Below, in pieces: positions 20,320 to 29,330 of a stretch of DNA of 64,000 nt. This DNA is from Gordonia hongkongensis. Its GTDB lineage: Bacteria; Actinomycetota; Actinomycetes; Mycobacteriales; Mycobacteriaceae. The notes under the pieces are model-generated. The model made no database searches. It worked only from the letters and a program-made list of their open reading frames with translations, and was not told where the DNA came from. Every line of letters begins with the position of its first letter. Positions within the stretch are counted from its first letter, which is position 1. Where the stretch lies: positions 4,464,001 to 4,528,000 of the forward strand of contig NZ_CP095552.1 of the NCBI RefSeq assembly GCF_023078355.1, written 5' to 3'. The translations under genes and the position numbers were made by a program.

Positions 20320-21221
20320 GCGCCCCCGACACCGGCACCGAGACCGCCCCGGGCGTGCGAACCCCGAAAACCAGCAAGGGCAGTACACCCGACCCGGGCT
20401 CGACCACCGAGCTCGCCGTGGCCGCGCGCACGGGTCGACGCGGCCGTTCCCGGTCGAAGATGGTCGGAGTGGCCGCACCGCTCGTCGTGCTGGCGCTGGT
20501 CATCGGCGCGTGGTACCTCGTCAGCTACGCGGTGCTCGATCCCGGCCGTCGGTTCCTGATGCCGCCCCCGCACCAGGTCGTCACCGACGGACTGCTGGGC
20601 GACTCCGCCCAGGCGATGTGGGAGGCCCTGAGCCGCACGGCGACTGTCGCGTTGACCGGCCTGGCGATCGCCGCGATCATCGGCATCGCGTGGGCGGTGA
20701 TCATGTCGCAGTCGCGGCTGATGGAGAACGCCCTCTTCCCGTATGCCGTGGTCCTGCAGTGCGTCCCGATCCTGGCGCTCGTCCCCCTGGTCGGATTCTG
20801 GTTCGGATTCGGCTTCAGTGCACGGGTTTTCGTGTGTGTACTGATCTCGCTGTTCCCGATCGTCTCCAACACCCTGTTCGGCCTGCGATCGGTCGACCGG
20901 CAGATGCGGGATCTCTTCGCCCTGCACCATCCGAGCCGCGTCACCATCCTGCGCAAGCTGGAGTTCCCCGCCGCCATGCCGGCCATCTTCGCCGGTCTCC
21001 GCATCTCGGCGGGCCTGTCGGTGGTCGGCGCCATCGTGGGCGACTTCTTCTTCAAGCAGGGCAATCCCGGCATCGGCATCCTGATCGACAACTACCGGTC
21101 GCGACTGCAAGCCGAGGAACTGTTCGCCTCGATCGTGCTCGCCTCACTTCTCGGCGTGGCCGTCTTCTGGTTCTTCGGCTGGCTCGGCAACCGCATCGTC
21201 GGACGCTGGTACCAGCGCTGA
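20316..21221 (+). CDS. ABC importer permease (SsuC/TauC type)
   Basis: 301 residues. An Arg-rich 45-residue cytoplasmic N-terminus precedes about six membrane helices with the EAA-loop sequence VDRQMRDLFALHHPSRVTILRKLEFPAAMPAIFAGLRIS that docks on the ATPase. Partner of the upstream ATPase and of the lipoprotein encoded after the tandem repeats. Confidence 0.93.
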   Translation: MSAPDTGTETAPGVRTPKTSKGSTPDPGSTTELAVAARTGRRGRSRSKMVGVAAPLVVLALVIGAWYLVSYAVLDPGRRFLMPPPHQVVTDGLLGDSAQAMWEALSRTATVALTGLAIAAIIGIAWAVIMSQSRLMENALFPYAVVLQCVPILALVPLVGFWFGFGFSARVFVCVLISLFPIVSNTLFGLRSVDRQMRDLFALHHPSRVTILRKLEFPAAMPAIFAGLRISAGLSVVGAIVGDFFFKQGNPGIGILIDNYRSRLQAEELFASIVLASLLGVAVFWFFGWLGNRIVGRWYQR

Positions 21222-21251
21222 CCTGATCTTCTCTCGCCGGGTGGTTTCGAC

Positions 21252-21383
21252 TCGGCTCCTCGCTTCGCTCGGTGCCGGCTCAACCAGCGGGGGTATCGGC
21301 TCCTCGCTTCGCTCGGTGCCGGCTCAACCAGCGGGGGTTTCGGCTCCTCGCTGCGCTCGGTGCCGGCTCAACCAGCGGGTGGG
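21252..21383 (+). repeat. Three tandem 44-bp repeats inside the transporter operon
   Basis: Near-identical 44-bp units begin at 21252, 21296 and 21340, each opening TCGGCTCCTCGCTTCGCTCG and ending CAACCAGCGGG, with only a few base differences. They fill the 234-bp gap between the permease and the substrate-binding lipoprotein, in an operon whose other junctions overlap by 1-4 bp. The inner GCTCCTCGCTTCGCTC part resembles the dispersed hairpin repeats elsewhere in the window. Confidence 0.9.
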
Positions 21384-21455
21384 TCCCTGTCGTCGACACC
21401 CCATGATCCTCCATCCAACTTCCGGAATCTCTCAGCCCGAAAAGGAACTCATCTC

Positions 21456-22634
21456 ATGAACACACCCGTCTGGCGTCGCCTGTCCAAGACCACCGGTGTC
21501 GCCGTCGTCGCCGCCGCCCTCGCCTTCACCGCCGCGTGCAGTTCCGGGGAGAGCACCGAATCCTCCGGTTACACGGGGGCGGTCGGTCCGGTCGACCTGA
21601 GCGCCAACTGTCCCGACAAGGTCGTCATCCAGACCGACTGGAACCCGGAGGCCGAACACGGCCACCTCTACCAACTCCTCGGCCCCGACCCCGCGATCAA
21701 TGCCGGCAACAAGCGCGTCGTCGGTCCGCTCTTCGACCGCGGCGAATACACCGGCGTCGACATCGAGATCCGGGCCGGCGGACCCGCCATCGGCTTCCAG
21801 TCGGTGACCTCGCAGATGTACTCCGACCCGGAGATCCTCCTCGGTTACGTCGACACCGATCAGGCCATCCAGAACTCGAAGGACAACCCGACGACGGCGG
21901 TCATGGCACCGCTCGACATCAGTCCGCAGATGATCATGTGGGATCCCGCCACCTACCCGCAGGTCCAGGGGATCGCCGACCTCAAGGCGGCGAACGCGCG
22001 CGTCCTGTACTTCGAGGGGGCCACCTACATGGACTACCTGACCGGGTCGGGCGTCCTCTCCCCCGCGCAGGTCGACGGCAGCTACGACGGGTCGCCGGCC
22101 AACTTCGTCTCCGACGGCGGCAAGACCGCCCAGCAGGGGTTCGCCAGCTCCGAGCCGCAGGTCTACCAGGAAGAGGTCGAGGGCTGGCAGAAGCCGGTGA
22201 AGTACCAGCTGATCCACGACGTCGGCTTCCCGTCCTACAAGTCGTCGGTGGCGGTTCGCTCGGACGCACTGGAGGAGAACGCCGCCTGCCTCGAGCAGCT
22301 GGTGCCGGTGTTGCAGCGCGGTTCGGTCGATTATCTGGCGTCGCCGCAGGCGGCCGACGCGGTCATCCTCGACGCCGTCGAGCAGTACGACACGGGGTGG
22401 GTGTACTCCCAGCGGAACGCCGACTACGCGCGGGAGACGATGGCCGACCTCAACCTGGTGAGCAACGGCACCGACACGACGATCGGCAACTTCGACACCG
22501 CGCGCGTCGCCCGGGTGATGGAGGTGACCGGGCCGATCTTCACCGAGCAGGGCACGCCCGCAGCCGACGGCCTGACGCCCGAGGCGATCGCGACCAACCG
22601 CTTCATCGACACCTCGGTGGGCCTGCCGTCATGA
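21456..22634 (+). CDS. ABC importer substrate-binding lipoprotein
   Basis: 392 residues from ATG 21456 with AAAGGA upstream. A lipoprotein signal peptide ends in AFTAAC-SSG, with the lipid-anchored Cys at about residue 28. The mature protein is a SsuA/THI5-like periplasmic-binding fold (KVVIQTDWNPEAEHGHLYQLLG). Together with the upstream ATPase and permease it completes the importer. The ligand is not evident; the adjacent amidohydrolases point to a nitrogen-containing compound. Its stop overlaps the next start by ATGA. Confidence 0.9.
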   Translation: MNTPVWRRLSKTTGVAVVAAALAFTAACSSGESTESSGYTGAVGPVDLSANCPDKVVIQTDWNPEAEHGHLYQLLGPDPAINAGNKRVVGPLFDRGEYTGVDIEIRAGGPAIGFQSVTSQMYSDPEILLGYVDTDQAIQNSKDNPTTAVMAPLDISPQMIMWDPATYPQVQGIADLKAANARVLYFEGATYMDYLTGSGVLSPAQVDGSYDGSPANFVSDGGKTAQQGFASSEPQVYQEEVEGWQKPVKYQLIHDVGFPSYKSSVAVRSDALEENAACLEQLVPVLQRGSVDYLASPQAADAVILDAVEQYDTGWVYSQRNADYARETMADLNLVSNGTDTTIGNFDTARVARVMEVTGPIFTEQGTPAADGLTPEAIATNRFIDTSVGLPS

Positions 22635-23962
22635 CCGCTCCGGTGGTCGCGGTCGGCACCGACGAGGGACGCCCCGACTTCGGCCCCGAGGATGTCGATG
22701 CGCTGGCCGACGACCTGCTCGCGATCGTCGGCCCGCGTGGCATCAGCTCACTTCCCCGCGCGCTCGAACGGGCGGCCCGCGACGGCTCGGGGATGAGTCC
22801 GATCCTGTCGGCGCAGGATCTCGGCCGACCCGATCTCGTGTGCTACCCGCGCACGGCCGACGCGGTGCCCCACATCGTCCGCGCGGCGGTCGCCCGCGGC
22901 GTACCGATCACCACGCGCGGCAAGGGAACCGGGAACTACGGCCAGGTCATCCCGCGCTTCGGCGGACTCGTCCTCGACATGACGTCGCTGACCGCGATCG
23001 GGGACGTCACCGACCGTTCGGTCACCGCCCAGGCGGGCGCGCGGATGATCAACCTGGAACAGACCGCATGGTCGCACGGCAGCCAGCTGTGGATGTACCC
23101 GTCGACCGTCCAGTCGACGCTCGGCGGGTTCCTGGCGGGAGGTTCGGCTGGTACCGGCACGATCGTGCACGGCCGCAACCATCAGGGGTTCGTCGACGCA
23201 CTGGATGTCGTCCATGCGACCGGCGAGGCCGAGGTGGTCCATCTCGAGGGCGACGACGCAACCCCGTTCGTGCACACCTACGGGGTCGCCGGCATCATCG
23301 TCGGCGCCACCGTCCGGGTGGAACCGCTGCAGGAATGGCGCTGCGTGTACGCGAGTTTCGGCTCCACACGCGAGGCGTTCGACGCGGCGCTCCGACTGGC
23401 GGCGGTCGAACCGAAGCCGCGTCTGCTGTCCGCGGACGGCCCCGTCATCACGGGGGCGCTGCCCGACGACCCCGCGCTCGTCCGCGGTCGCGCCAGCGTG
23501 CGCGGGATCATCGACGCCCGGGCATTGGCGGAGACCACCGACCTGGTCGTCGCCGCCGGCGGCCGCGTCGAAGCGGTCCGCGAGGGCATCGCCGAGACGG
23601 TCAAGCTGTCGACGCTCTCCTACAACCACCCGACGTGGTGGTTGCAGAAGTCGCAGCCGGACAGGTGGTTCCACATGGAGGTACGCGGGGACGCACTCGT
23701 CACCCGGCTCGAGGAGGTGGAGAAGGTGTACGAGGGCGGCATGCTGCATCTCGAGGTCGGCCACGAGATGATGTTCGGGATGCTCAACGGGATCTACCGC
23801 AGTCCGCAGCAGGTCATCGACGGCGTCGCCGCACTCGAGGATCTCGGGGTCGGCGTCCACTCCCCGCACCAGTGGTACGTCGATCTCGATGCCGAGCGCG
23901 TCCGCGCGCTGGCGCACCAGACCGACCCGAAGGGTCTGCTCAATCCCGGAAGGTGGATGTGA
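22631..23962 (+). CDS. FAD-binding (PCMH-type) oxidoreductase
   Basis: 443 residues from ATG 22631, overlapping the lipoprotein stop. The FAD-binding half has TTRGKGTGNYGQ, FGGLVLDMTSL and STLGGFLAGGSAGTGTIVHGR, as in the vanillyl-alcohol-oxidase/glycolate-oxidase superfamily; the C-terminal part ends GLLNPGRW, the usual signature of the family. It oxidises a C-OH or C-N bond using O2 or another acceptor. Within the operon it likely acts on the imported compound or a deamination product. Next gene starts in GTGA overlap. Confidence 0.85.
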   Translation: MTAPVVAVGTDEGRPDFGPEDVDALADDLLAIVGPRGISSLPRALERAARDGSGMSPILSAQDLGRPDLVCYPRTADAVPHIVRAAVARGVPITTRGKGTGNYGQVIPRFGGLVLDMTSLTAIGDVTDRSVTAQAGARMINLEQTAWSHGSQLWMYPSTVQSTLGGFLAGGSAGTGTIVHGRNHQGFVDALDVVHATGEAEVVHLEGDDATPFVHTYGVAGIIVGATVRVEPLQEWRCVYASFGSTREAFDAALRLAAVEPKPRLLSADGPVITGALPDDPALVRGRASVRGIIDARALAETTDLVVAAGGRVEAVREGIAETVKLSTLSYNHPTWWLQKSQPDRWFHMEVRGDALVTRLEEVEKVYEGGMLHLEVGHEMMFGMLNGIYRSPQQVIDGVAALEDLGVGVHSPHQWYVDLDAERVRALAHQTDPKGLLNPGRWM

Positions 23963-24759
23963 ACACGGTGACCACCAGGACGACGCGCCCGGCCGCGCAT
24001 CGGCGTTATGCCGAGCTGACCACCGAACAGATCGGCACCACCCTGTCGCGGGACTCGATTCTCGTACTACCCACGGGCGCAATCGAACCGCACGGCCCGC
24101 ACCTGCCGTTGGCCACCGATCTCATCGTCGCGGAGTCGGTCGCCGAGGCCGTCGTGGACCGCGGTGCCGCCGCGGGGCACGATGTCTGGCTCCTGCCGGC
24201 GCTGGGTTACACCAAATCCGACGAGCACTCGCGGCTCCCGGGCACGATCTGGCTGCGGGCGAGCACCCTGTTCGAGACGATCGTCGACATCGGGGCGTCG
24301 CTCGCACAGACCCCGGCGCGTCGTGTGCTGTTCCTCAACGCGCACGGCGGCAACTCCGCACTGATCGAGGTCGCCGCGCGCGAACTCCGACGACGGTTCG
24401 ACCTGCAGACCTTCTTTTCCTCCGGCCCGGGTCACCCCGGTCCCACCGAGCGCGGACTCGGTATCCACGCGGGCTGGGCGGAGACCTCGATGATGCTGCA
24501 CCTCCGGCCGGATCTCGTGCACATGGACAAGGCGGTCGCGACGGTGGCGGACGCGGTCGCCGACGCCGGGCACGTCGGTTTCGCCGGCACCGTCCGATTC
24601 GGTTGGCTGTCCACCGATTTCGCCGAGTCGGGGGTGATCGGCGACCCCACTGGAGCCGACGCCTCGATCGGCGCGAAGCTTTTCGACGAGCGCGTCGAGG
24701 ACCTGGTCGCCGCGCTGCCGGAGATCGCCACCTTCGACCCGGGCCGGGTGGGGCGTTGA
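23959..24759 (+). CDS. Creatininase-family amidohydrolase
   Basis: 266 residues from GTG 23959. Conserved metal-binding motifs of the family are present: GAIEPHGPHLPLATD, LNAHGGNS and HAGWAETSMM. Members open cyclic amides (creatinine, formamidopyrimidines) or cleave amide bonds, and MftE processes the mycofactocin peptide; no other mycofactocin gene is here, so a catabolic role with the neighbouring amidohydrolases is favoured. Translationally coupled on both sides (GTGA and TTGA overlaps). Confidence 0.88.
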   Translation: MNTVTTRTTRPAAHRRYAELTTEQIGTTLSRDSILVLPTGAIEPHGPHLPLATDLIVAESVAEAVVDRGAAAGHDVWLLPALGYTKSDEHSRLPGTIWLRASTLFETIVDIGASLAQTPARRVLFLNAHGGNSALIEVAARELRRRFDLQTFFSSGPGHPGPTERGLGIHAGWAETSMMLHLRPDLVHMDKAVATVADAVADAGHVGFAGTVRFGWLSTDFAESGVIGDPTGADASIGAKLFDERVEDLVAALPEIATFDPGRVGR

Positions 24760-25367
24760 TCACCAGCGGTACCGGATTCGGAACCGATTGCGCGAGCGCG
24801 GATCAGCTCTCGGTCCACCCGATGACGCTGCTGCGGAACTGGCTTCCCCCGTCGGACGAGCCACGGCCGTTGATGGCACTGGCGACGTGCGGCCCCGACG
24901 GTTATCCCCGGGTCCGACACGTGCTGATCACCGAGGCCGACGACACCGCGGTCTACTTCCACACCGACAGCCGGTCGGCCAAGGTGGCCGAACTCGCCGA
25001 CAACCCCCGGGCCTCGATCGCGATCGCCTGGCCCGCCGTCGGCCGGCAGGTCGTCGCGCACGGTGACGTCCGGCGAGCGTCGGACGACGAACTGTCCGAG
25101 GCCTACTCGCGCCGTTCCCGGTACCTGCAACTCCTGGCATGGTTGAACGACGACGACCTCGCCGCAATGCCACCCGAGGAGCGGCGTCGGCGATGGTCCG
25201 ACTACGACTCGGCCCACCCGCGACTGACCGCACCGCCCACCTGGACCGGGTACGCCGTCGACTTGCGGGAGATCACCTTCTGGCGCGGCGACCCGGACGG
25301 GCCGTCGCAGCGAGTACGGTTCACCGACAACGGAAATCATTGGAATTCGGAGGTTCTACCGGGATGA
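24756..25367 (+). CDS. PdxH-like flavin split-barrel protein
   Basis: 203 residues from TTG 24756, which overlaps the previous stop (TTGA). The barrel motif PLMALATCGPDGYPRVRHVLITEADDTAVYFHTDSRSAK and the C-terminal RVRF-N5-HWNSEVLPG closely follow pyridoxamine-5'-phosphate oxidase. A housekeeping PNP oxidase would not normally sit inside a catabolic operon, so this copy may be an FMN-dependent oxidase or reductase of the pathway. Overlaps the next gene by ATGA. Confidence 0.8.
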   Translation: MITSGTGFGTDCASADQLSVHPMTLLRNWLPPSDEPRPLMALATCGPDGYPRVRHVLITEADDTAVYFHTDSRSAKVAELADNPRASIAIAWPAVGRQVVAHGDVRRASDDELSEAYSRRSRYLQLLAWLNDDDLAAMPPEERRRRWSDYDSAHPRLTAPPTWTGYAVDLREITFWRGDPDGPSQRVRFTDNGNHWNSEVLPG

Positions 25368-26749
25368 CCGGCACTTACCACAACGCCCTCGTACTGCCGG
25401 TCAGCGGCGATAGGCCCTGGTTCTGGGGATGGCTGTCGGTGGGCGAGGACGGCCGGATCTCCGGGATGGGCGAGGGCTCACCGCCGGCCGACGCACCGCT
25501 CCCCCGCCACGATCTCGACGGCGCCTTCCTCGCACCCGGTTTCGTCTCGGCACACAGTCACATCTACACCGGCGGGATGCGCGGGGTGGCGCCCAACAGC
25601 CCACTTTATGAATGGGTCACGCTGAACAGCACGATGCTGCTCGGCGCCGAAGCGCAGGACCTGTACTGGATGACGCTGGCCGGCGGGCTCGATCACCTGT
25701 CCTCGGGAATCACCTCCGTGTACAACTTCACCCAGTCCCGCGTCCTGGCACTCTTCGACTACGAGGAGTCCGTCCTCAAGGCGGCTCGGGTGCATTCTCC
25801 GGAGTTCGTCACCGCCCAGGTGGACGGCCTGGCGGCCACCGGGATCCGATTCGTCACCAGTGTGCGACTCGACGACGAGCAACTCGGCGAGGACGCCGCG
25901 TTCGCCGGTTTCGACGAGGTGATGAGCCACCTGGCGACCGTCGACCGCGACCTCGATCTGGGTGGTTCGGTCTACGGCTCGGTGCAGTGGTCGTCGTCGC
26001 AAGCGACCGCCGAACGCGAACGGGCACTGATGGACCGGTACGGGATCACCAATCAGGCGCACTTCGTCGAGACTGCCGAGCAGATCGAGATCCAGCAGTC
26101 GAAGTTCGACTGGTACGACGCCGCAGGCGTTCTGGGCCCCGGCTTCGCCTTCGGACACTTCGTGCACCCCACCGAGAACATGGTCGCGCGTGTGCGCGAC
26201 ACGGGGTCGGCGGTGGTGTGGCAGCCGATGTCGAACGGTCGGCTCGGTTCCGGCATCGCCGACATCCCCCGTCTGCTCCGGGATTCGGTGACCGTCGGCG
26301 TCGGTGTGGACGACCAGTCGTGCACCGACGTGTCGGACCCGTTCGAGAACATGCGCACCGGGCTGTTCCTGCAGCGCGGAAAGCACAGCGACGCCGCGAT
26401 TCTCACCCCCGTCGACATGCTCGCCCTCCACACGCTCGGGTCGGCGTCGGCGATGGGCGTGGCCGACAAGGTCGGTTCGCTGGAGGTCGGGAAGTTCGCG
26501 GACTTCCTCGTCGTCGATCCCCGGTCCCCCCACCTCGGCCCCATCTGGGACCCCGTCGCCACCTACGTGCTCGGTTGCGGACTGCGCAACCTACGCGAGG
26601 TCGTGGTGGGTGGCCGCACGATGTGGGACCGCGACGTGGCCGATCCGCGACGCGCACAGGCCGATTCCGAACTCACCGAGCGGATGATCGCGTCAGCGGC
26701 GCAGTCGGGGATTCATGCGGTCCGCCCACCCCTCGACGTGTCCCACTGA
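25364..26749 (+). CDS. ATZ/TRZ-type amidohydrolase
   Basis: 461 residues from ATG 25364 with CGGAGG upstream. Metal and catalytic residues are intact: SAHSHIYTGG (HxH), NQAHFVETAEQ (His and Glu), FGHFVHPT (His) and GVDDQSCTDVSD (Asp), in contrast to the first amidohydrolase of this locus. The family hydrolyses amino or chloro groups from purine- and triazine-like rings. Last gene of the transporter arm; the following 105 bp carry the next operon's operator. Confidence 0.88.
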   Translation: MTGTYHNALVLPVSGDRPWFWGWLSVGEDGRISGMGEGSPPADAPLPRHDLDGAFLAPGFVSAHSHIYTGGMRGVAPNSPLYEWVTLNSTMLLGAEAQDLYWMTLAGGLDHLSSGITSVYNFTQSRVLALFDYEESVLKAARVHSPEFVTAQVDGLAATGIRFVTSVRLDDEQLGEDAAFAGFDEVMSHLATVDRDLDLGGSVYGSVQWSSSQATAERERALMDRYGITNQAHFVETAEQIEIQQSKFDWYDAAGVLGPGFAFGHFVHPTENMVARVRDTGSAVVWQPMSNGRLGSGIADIPRLLRDSVTVGVGVDDQSCTDVSDPFENMRTGLFLQRGKHSDAAILTPVDMLALHTLGSASAMGVADKVGSLEVGKFADFLVVDPRSPHLGPIWDPVATYVLGCGLRNLREVVVGGRTMWDRDVADPRRAQADSELTERMIASAAQSGIHAVRPPLDVSH

Positions 26750-26798
26750 CGCTGCCGTTGACAACGGCGCCATGCAGATGACACCATCCCACAGTCAT

Positions 26799-26816
26799 AG
26801 GAATCACCCGATTCCT
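26799..26816. promoter_or_regulatory. TetR-type operator, MpaB-fusion promoter
   Basis: AGGAATC-N4-GATTCCT, perfect 7-bp arms, 38 bp upstream of the MpaB-DUF4334 start. Nearly the same 18-bp element lies before the nearby tetR gene. Confidence 0.6.
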
Positions 26817-26854
26817 GTATCGTGCGATGTCAGACGTCGAGACGAGGTACAGCC

Positions 26855-28423
26855 ATGTCGGAACCCGACCGATCAGAGTTGCTGGAGCGGTCCGCCGACG
26901 GAGACGTAGGCTATTTCGGCCCCGATTCGTGGTCGTGGAAAGTCTTCCTACACCCTGCGACGCAGGTCATGATCGCCCAGATCACCAACGCACTGGAATC
27001 CCCACACATCGTCTTCCAGCACGTTCTCGCCGAGCACGATCCCGTGTTCGGCGCCCCGTCGCGCACAGCCCGAGTCCCCGACGGACCCCAGGTCACCTTC
27101 TTCGAGCGGGTACAGCGGACGGTCAGCGTTCCCGCTCCGATCCTCTTCGGATCGAAGAGCCAGGCCGACCTGGCCGCTCGCAAACTGTTCAACTACCACC
27201 GACCGATGCGCGGGACGATTGCCGGTACCAGCGAGAAGTATGCCGCCACCGACGAGTCGAGCATGCTCTTCGCCGCGGTCACGATCGTTCACGCAGCAAT
27301 GCTCGCGTATGAGAACTTCGCTTACCAGGATGGGCGACGCGTTCGGCGTCTCACGAAAGAGGAGGTGTGCGAATACCTTTCCGAGGGAGCCCAGATCGCT
27401 GTTCTCATGGGTGTACCCCGCGACGCCTTCCCGACCAGCCCGGACCAGCTCGACGACTACTACGACTCGGTCGCAGACCAGTTCCGGACCAAGCAGGGTT
27501 GGTCTGCGGACCGGTTGCGCGCCATCCGACTGCTGACGACACTCGGCAACGGCCGTCGTCCGCGGCACGTCGCGGTCGACCTGGTGCTGGGACTGTCCGA
27601 ACTGATGTGTCTGGCCGTTCTCCCCGAGGTGTTCCGACGCGGCAACGGCGTGCCGACGATCGCCGATCCGCTTCTCCGTCTGATGTACGTTGCCGTGCAA
27701 CCCCTTTTCCGACGCCTCGGCAGCAGCGCATCGCTCACCACGAAGGTGCATGATCTGTATCGTCGCGACGACCCGTTGACCTCCCAGCTCCTCGACAACG
27801 CTCTGCGACTCACTGCGTCGCACACGGAGCCGCAATCGTTCCCGTTCGCGTCGACGCAGCTCACCCGGCACGCCGACGGTCGCACCTTCGGCGAATACTC
27901 TGCGGTACAACAAGTCTTCGACGAGCTACCCGCCGTCGAGGCCGGCGAGTTGCGGGGACGGTGGCGCGGTACCGAGATCCTCACGAAGCACAGGCTGGAT
28001 GGGTCCCTGGAGCGGATCGGCTGGTACGGCAAGCACTTCGACGGCGAGGGCAATGCCCTGCCGATCCTGATCCAGACCCAGTCCGGGCGAATTCACCCCT
28101 TGAACCCGGCATTGATACCCACCCCACTGTTCCTTCGACCACCGAAACTCCCGCAGCGGGTCGACCGGTTGCTGCGTCGGGTTCTGAACGCCACGGTCCC
28201 GATCACGCCCGCCGACCGCCCAGCCGCGTCCGTGCGCATGATGGACTACCGCGGAGAGCAAACCGCCGCCATGATCTACGACAAGCAACCGGTCATCGAC
28301 CTGTTCAAGTCAGCCGGGCCGAACGTGGTGCTGGGCGCCATGCAGTCGCGTGCGGAGGACCGCCCACACTTCTTCCTACTCGAGAAGGACGACGACGCGC
28401 GGAGCCCGATCTCCGTGCACTGA
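26855..28423 (+). CDS. MpaB-like oxygenase fused to a DUF4334/GXWXG domain
   Basis: 522 residues from ATG 26855 (GAGG upstream). Residues 1 to ~330 match the DUF2236/MpaB family of heme oxygenases, with PGTSE-like and conserved His positions (NYHRPMRGTIAGTSEKYAATD, FAAVTIVHAAMLAYENF). From about 355 the C-terminus contains LRGRWRGTEILTKHRLDGSLERIGWYGKHF, the GXWXG motif, then a DUF4334-type region (MMDYRGEQTAAMIYDKQPVID) usually found as separate proteins. I infer one polypeptide joining a putative oxygenase to a small ligand-binding barrel. Convergent with the tetR gene, whose regulator probably controls it. Confidence 0.8.
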   Translation: MSEPDRSELLERSADGDVGYFGPDSWSWKVFLHPATQVMIAQITNALESPHIVFQHVLAEHDPVFGAPSRTARVPDGPQVTFFERVQRTVSVPAPILFGSKSQADLAARKLFNYHRPMRGTIAGTSEKYAATDESSMLFAAVTIVHAAMLAYENFAYQDGRRVRRLTKEEVCEYLSEGAQIAVLMGVPRDAFPTSPDQLDDYYDSVADQFRTKQGWSADRLRAIRLLTTLGNGRRPRHVAVDLVLGLSELMCLAVLPEVFRRGNGVPTIADPLLRLMYVAVQPLFRRLGSSASLTTKVHDLYRRDDPLTSQLLDNALRLTASHTEPQSFPFASTQLTRHADGRTFGEYSAVQQVFDELPAVEAGELRGRWRGTEILTKHRLDGSLERIGWYGKHFDGEGNALPILIQTQSGRIHPLNPALIPTPLFLRPPKLPQRVDRLLRRVLNATVPITPADRPAASVRMMDYRGEQTAAMIYDKQPVIDLFKSAGPNVVLGAMQSRAEDRPHFFLLEKDDDARSPISVH

Positions 28424-28433
28424 CCCCGTCGAC

Positions 28434-29102
28434 TCATTCGGGCGCCGCGCCGCGCAGTCCCGCCGATTCAGCCAGGGCACAGACGATCTCGACCGCGGCG
28501 TCCGCAAGTTCGTCGCGATCGACAGCCAACCGGCCGTCGGCGAAGTCGAGGTAGAGCGCGACAAGTGCACCCGACAGGCCGGTCGCGATGATCGGTAAGC
28601 GCCCCGGAGTCGGAACGAGCTCGTCGTCGACCCCCAACAGGCCCATGGTCGTCTCGACGAACAGCCGCGATCGTTTCGCACTGTGTTCACGCAAGACATC
28701 GTCGCTCAGCGGCTCACGGAGCAGGATGCGAGCACGGCGCGGATCCTCCTCGAAGAACTCACCGCACGCGCGGCACACCGCGTGGACCGACGCCCGGAAA
28801 TCGCCGCCGGTCTCGATCGCGGCCACCCGCTCGAGGACTCGAGATTCGACCCTGTCGTATATCGACACAAGGAAATCGTCTCGGCCGGAGAAGGTCTCGT
28901 AGAAGTAGCGTGGACTGAGGCCCGCCTCTCGCACGACCGCCCGCATCGTCACCGCACCGGCACCAGAGGTTCCGAGCAACCTCTCACCGACGTCCAAGAG
29001 TTGGTCGCGCCGCTTCAGGGAACGATCCTGGAGCGTCTGACCTCGCCACCGCTTCTGCGACGAATCACCCACCGTCCGACCCCTCTCCACACTTTCGACC
29101 AT
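28434..29102 (-). CDS. TetR-family repressor
   Basis: 222 residues. The N-terminal helix-turn-helix is RDQLLDVGERLLGTSGAGAVTMRAVVREAGLSPRYFYETFSGRDDFL, followed by an all-helical ligand-binding domain. ATG 29102 is preceded by AAGGA. An 18-bp palindrome 26 bp upstream, repeated before the MpaB-fusion gene, indicates that it represses itself, that gene and probably the NTF2-like gene. Confidence 0.9.
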   Translation of the reverse strand: MVESVERGRTVGDSSQKRWRGQTLQDRSLKRRDQLLDVGERLLGTSGAGAVTMRAVVREAGLSPRYFYETFSGRDDFLVSIYDRVESRVLERVAAIETGGDFRASVHAVCRACGEFFEEDPRRARILLREPLSDDVLREHSAKRSRLFVETTMGLLGVDDELVPTPGRLPIIATGLSGALVALYLDFADGRLAVDRDELADAAVEIVCALAESAGLRGAAPE

Positions 29103-29127
29103 CGTCCTTGACAGTACTCAACGCAAG

Positions 29128-29145
29128 AGGAATCATATGATTCAC
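29128..29145. promoter_or_regulatory. TetR-type operator between tetR and the NTF2-like gene
   Basis: AGGAATC-ATAT-GATTCAC; the core GAATCATATGATTC is a perfect 14-bp palindrome. It shares its arms with the site at 26799. Confidence 0.65.
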
Positions 29146-29330
29146 GTTGGTTCGAGATTCGACGCGCCGCCTTCACCGGGCCTGCGAGTCCACCTCTCCA
29201 CCGTTCGACTCGAGGACACCGAACGCCGAGTTGGGCTCTCGCACAACGGCGACGAGCTCGACAACCTCACCACCAGCGCCGCTACACGCCGATCATCGCC
29301 GCCACCGCGGCACAATCGAAAGGACCGAAG

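Noticed and set aside
19549..22634. Importer as a dedicated sulfonate (Ssu) system
   Set aside because: The subfamily is shared by sulfonate, nitrate and pyrimidine importers; no SsuD-type monooxygenase is in the operon, and the neighbours are amidohydrolases.
23959..24759. Creatininase-family gene as mycofactocin MftE
   Set aside because: No mftA, mftB, mftC or other mycofactocin genes are adjacent; the operon context is catabolic.
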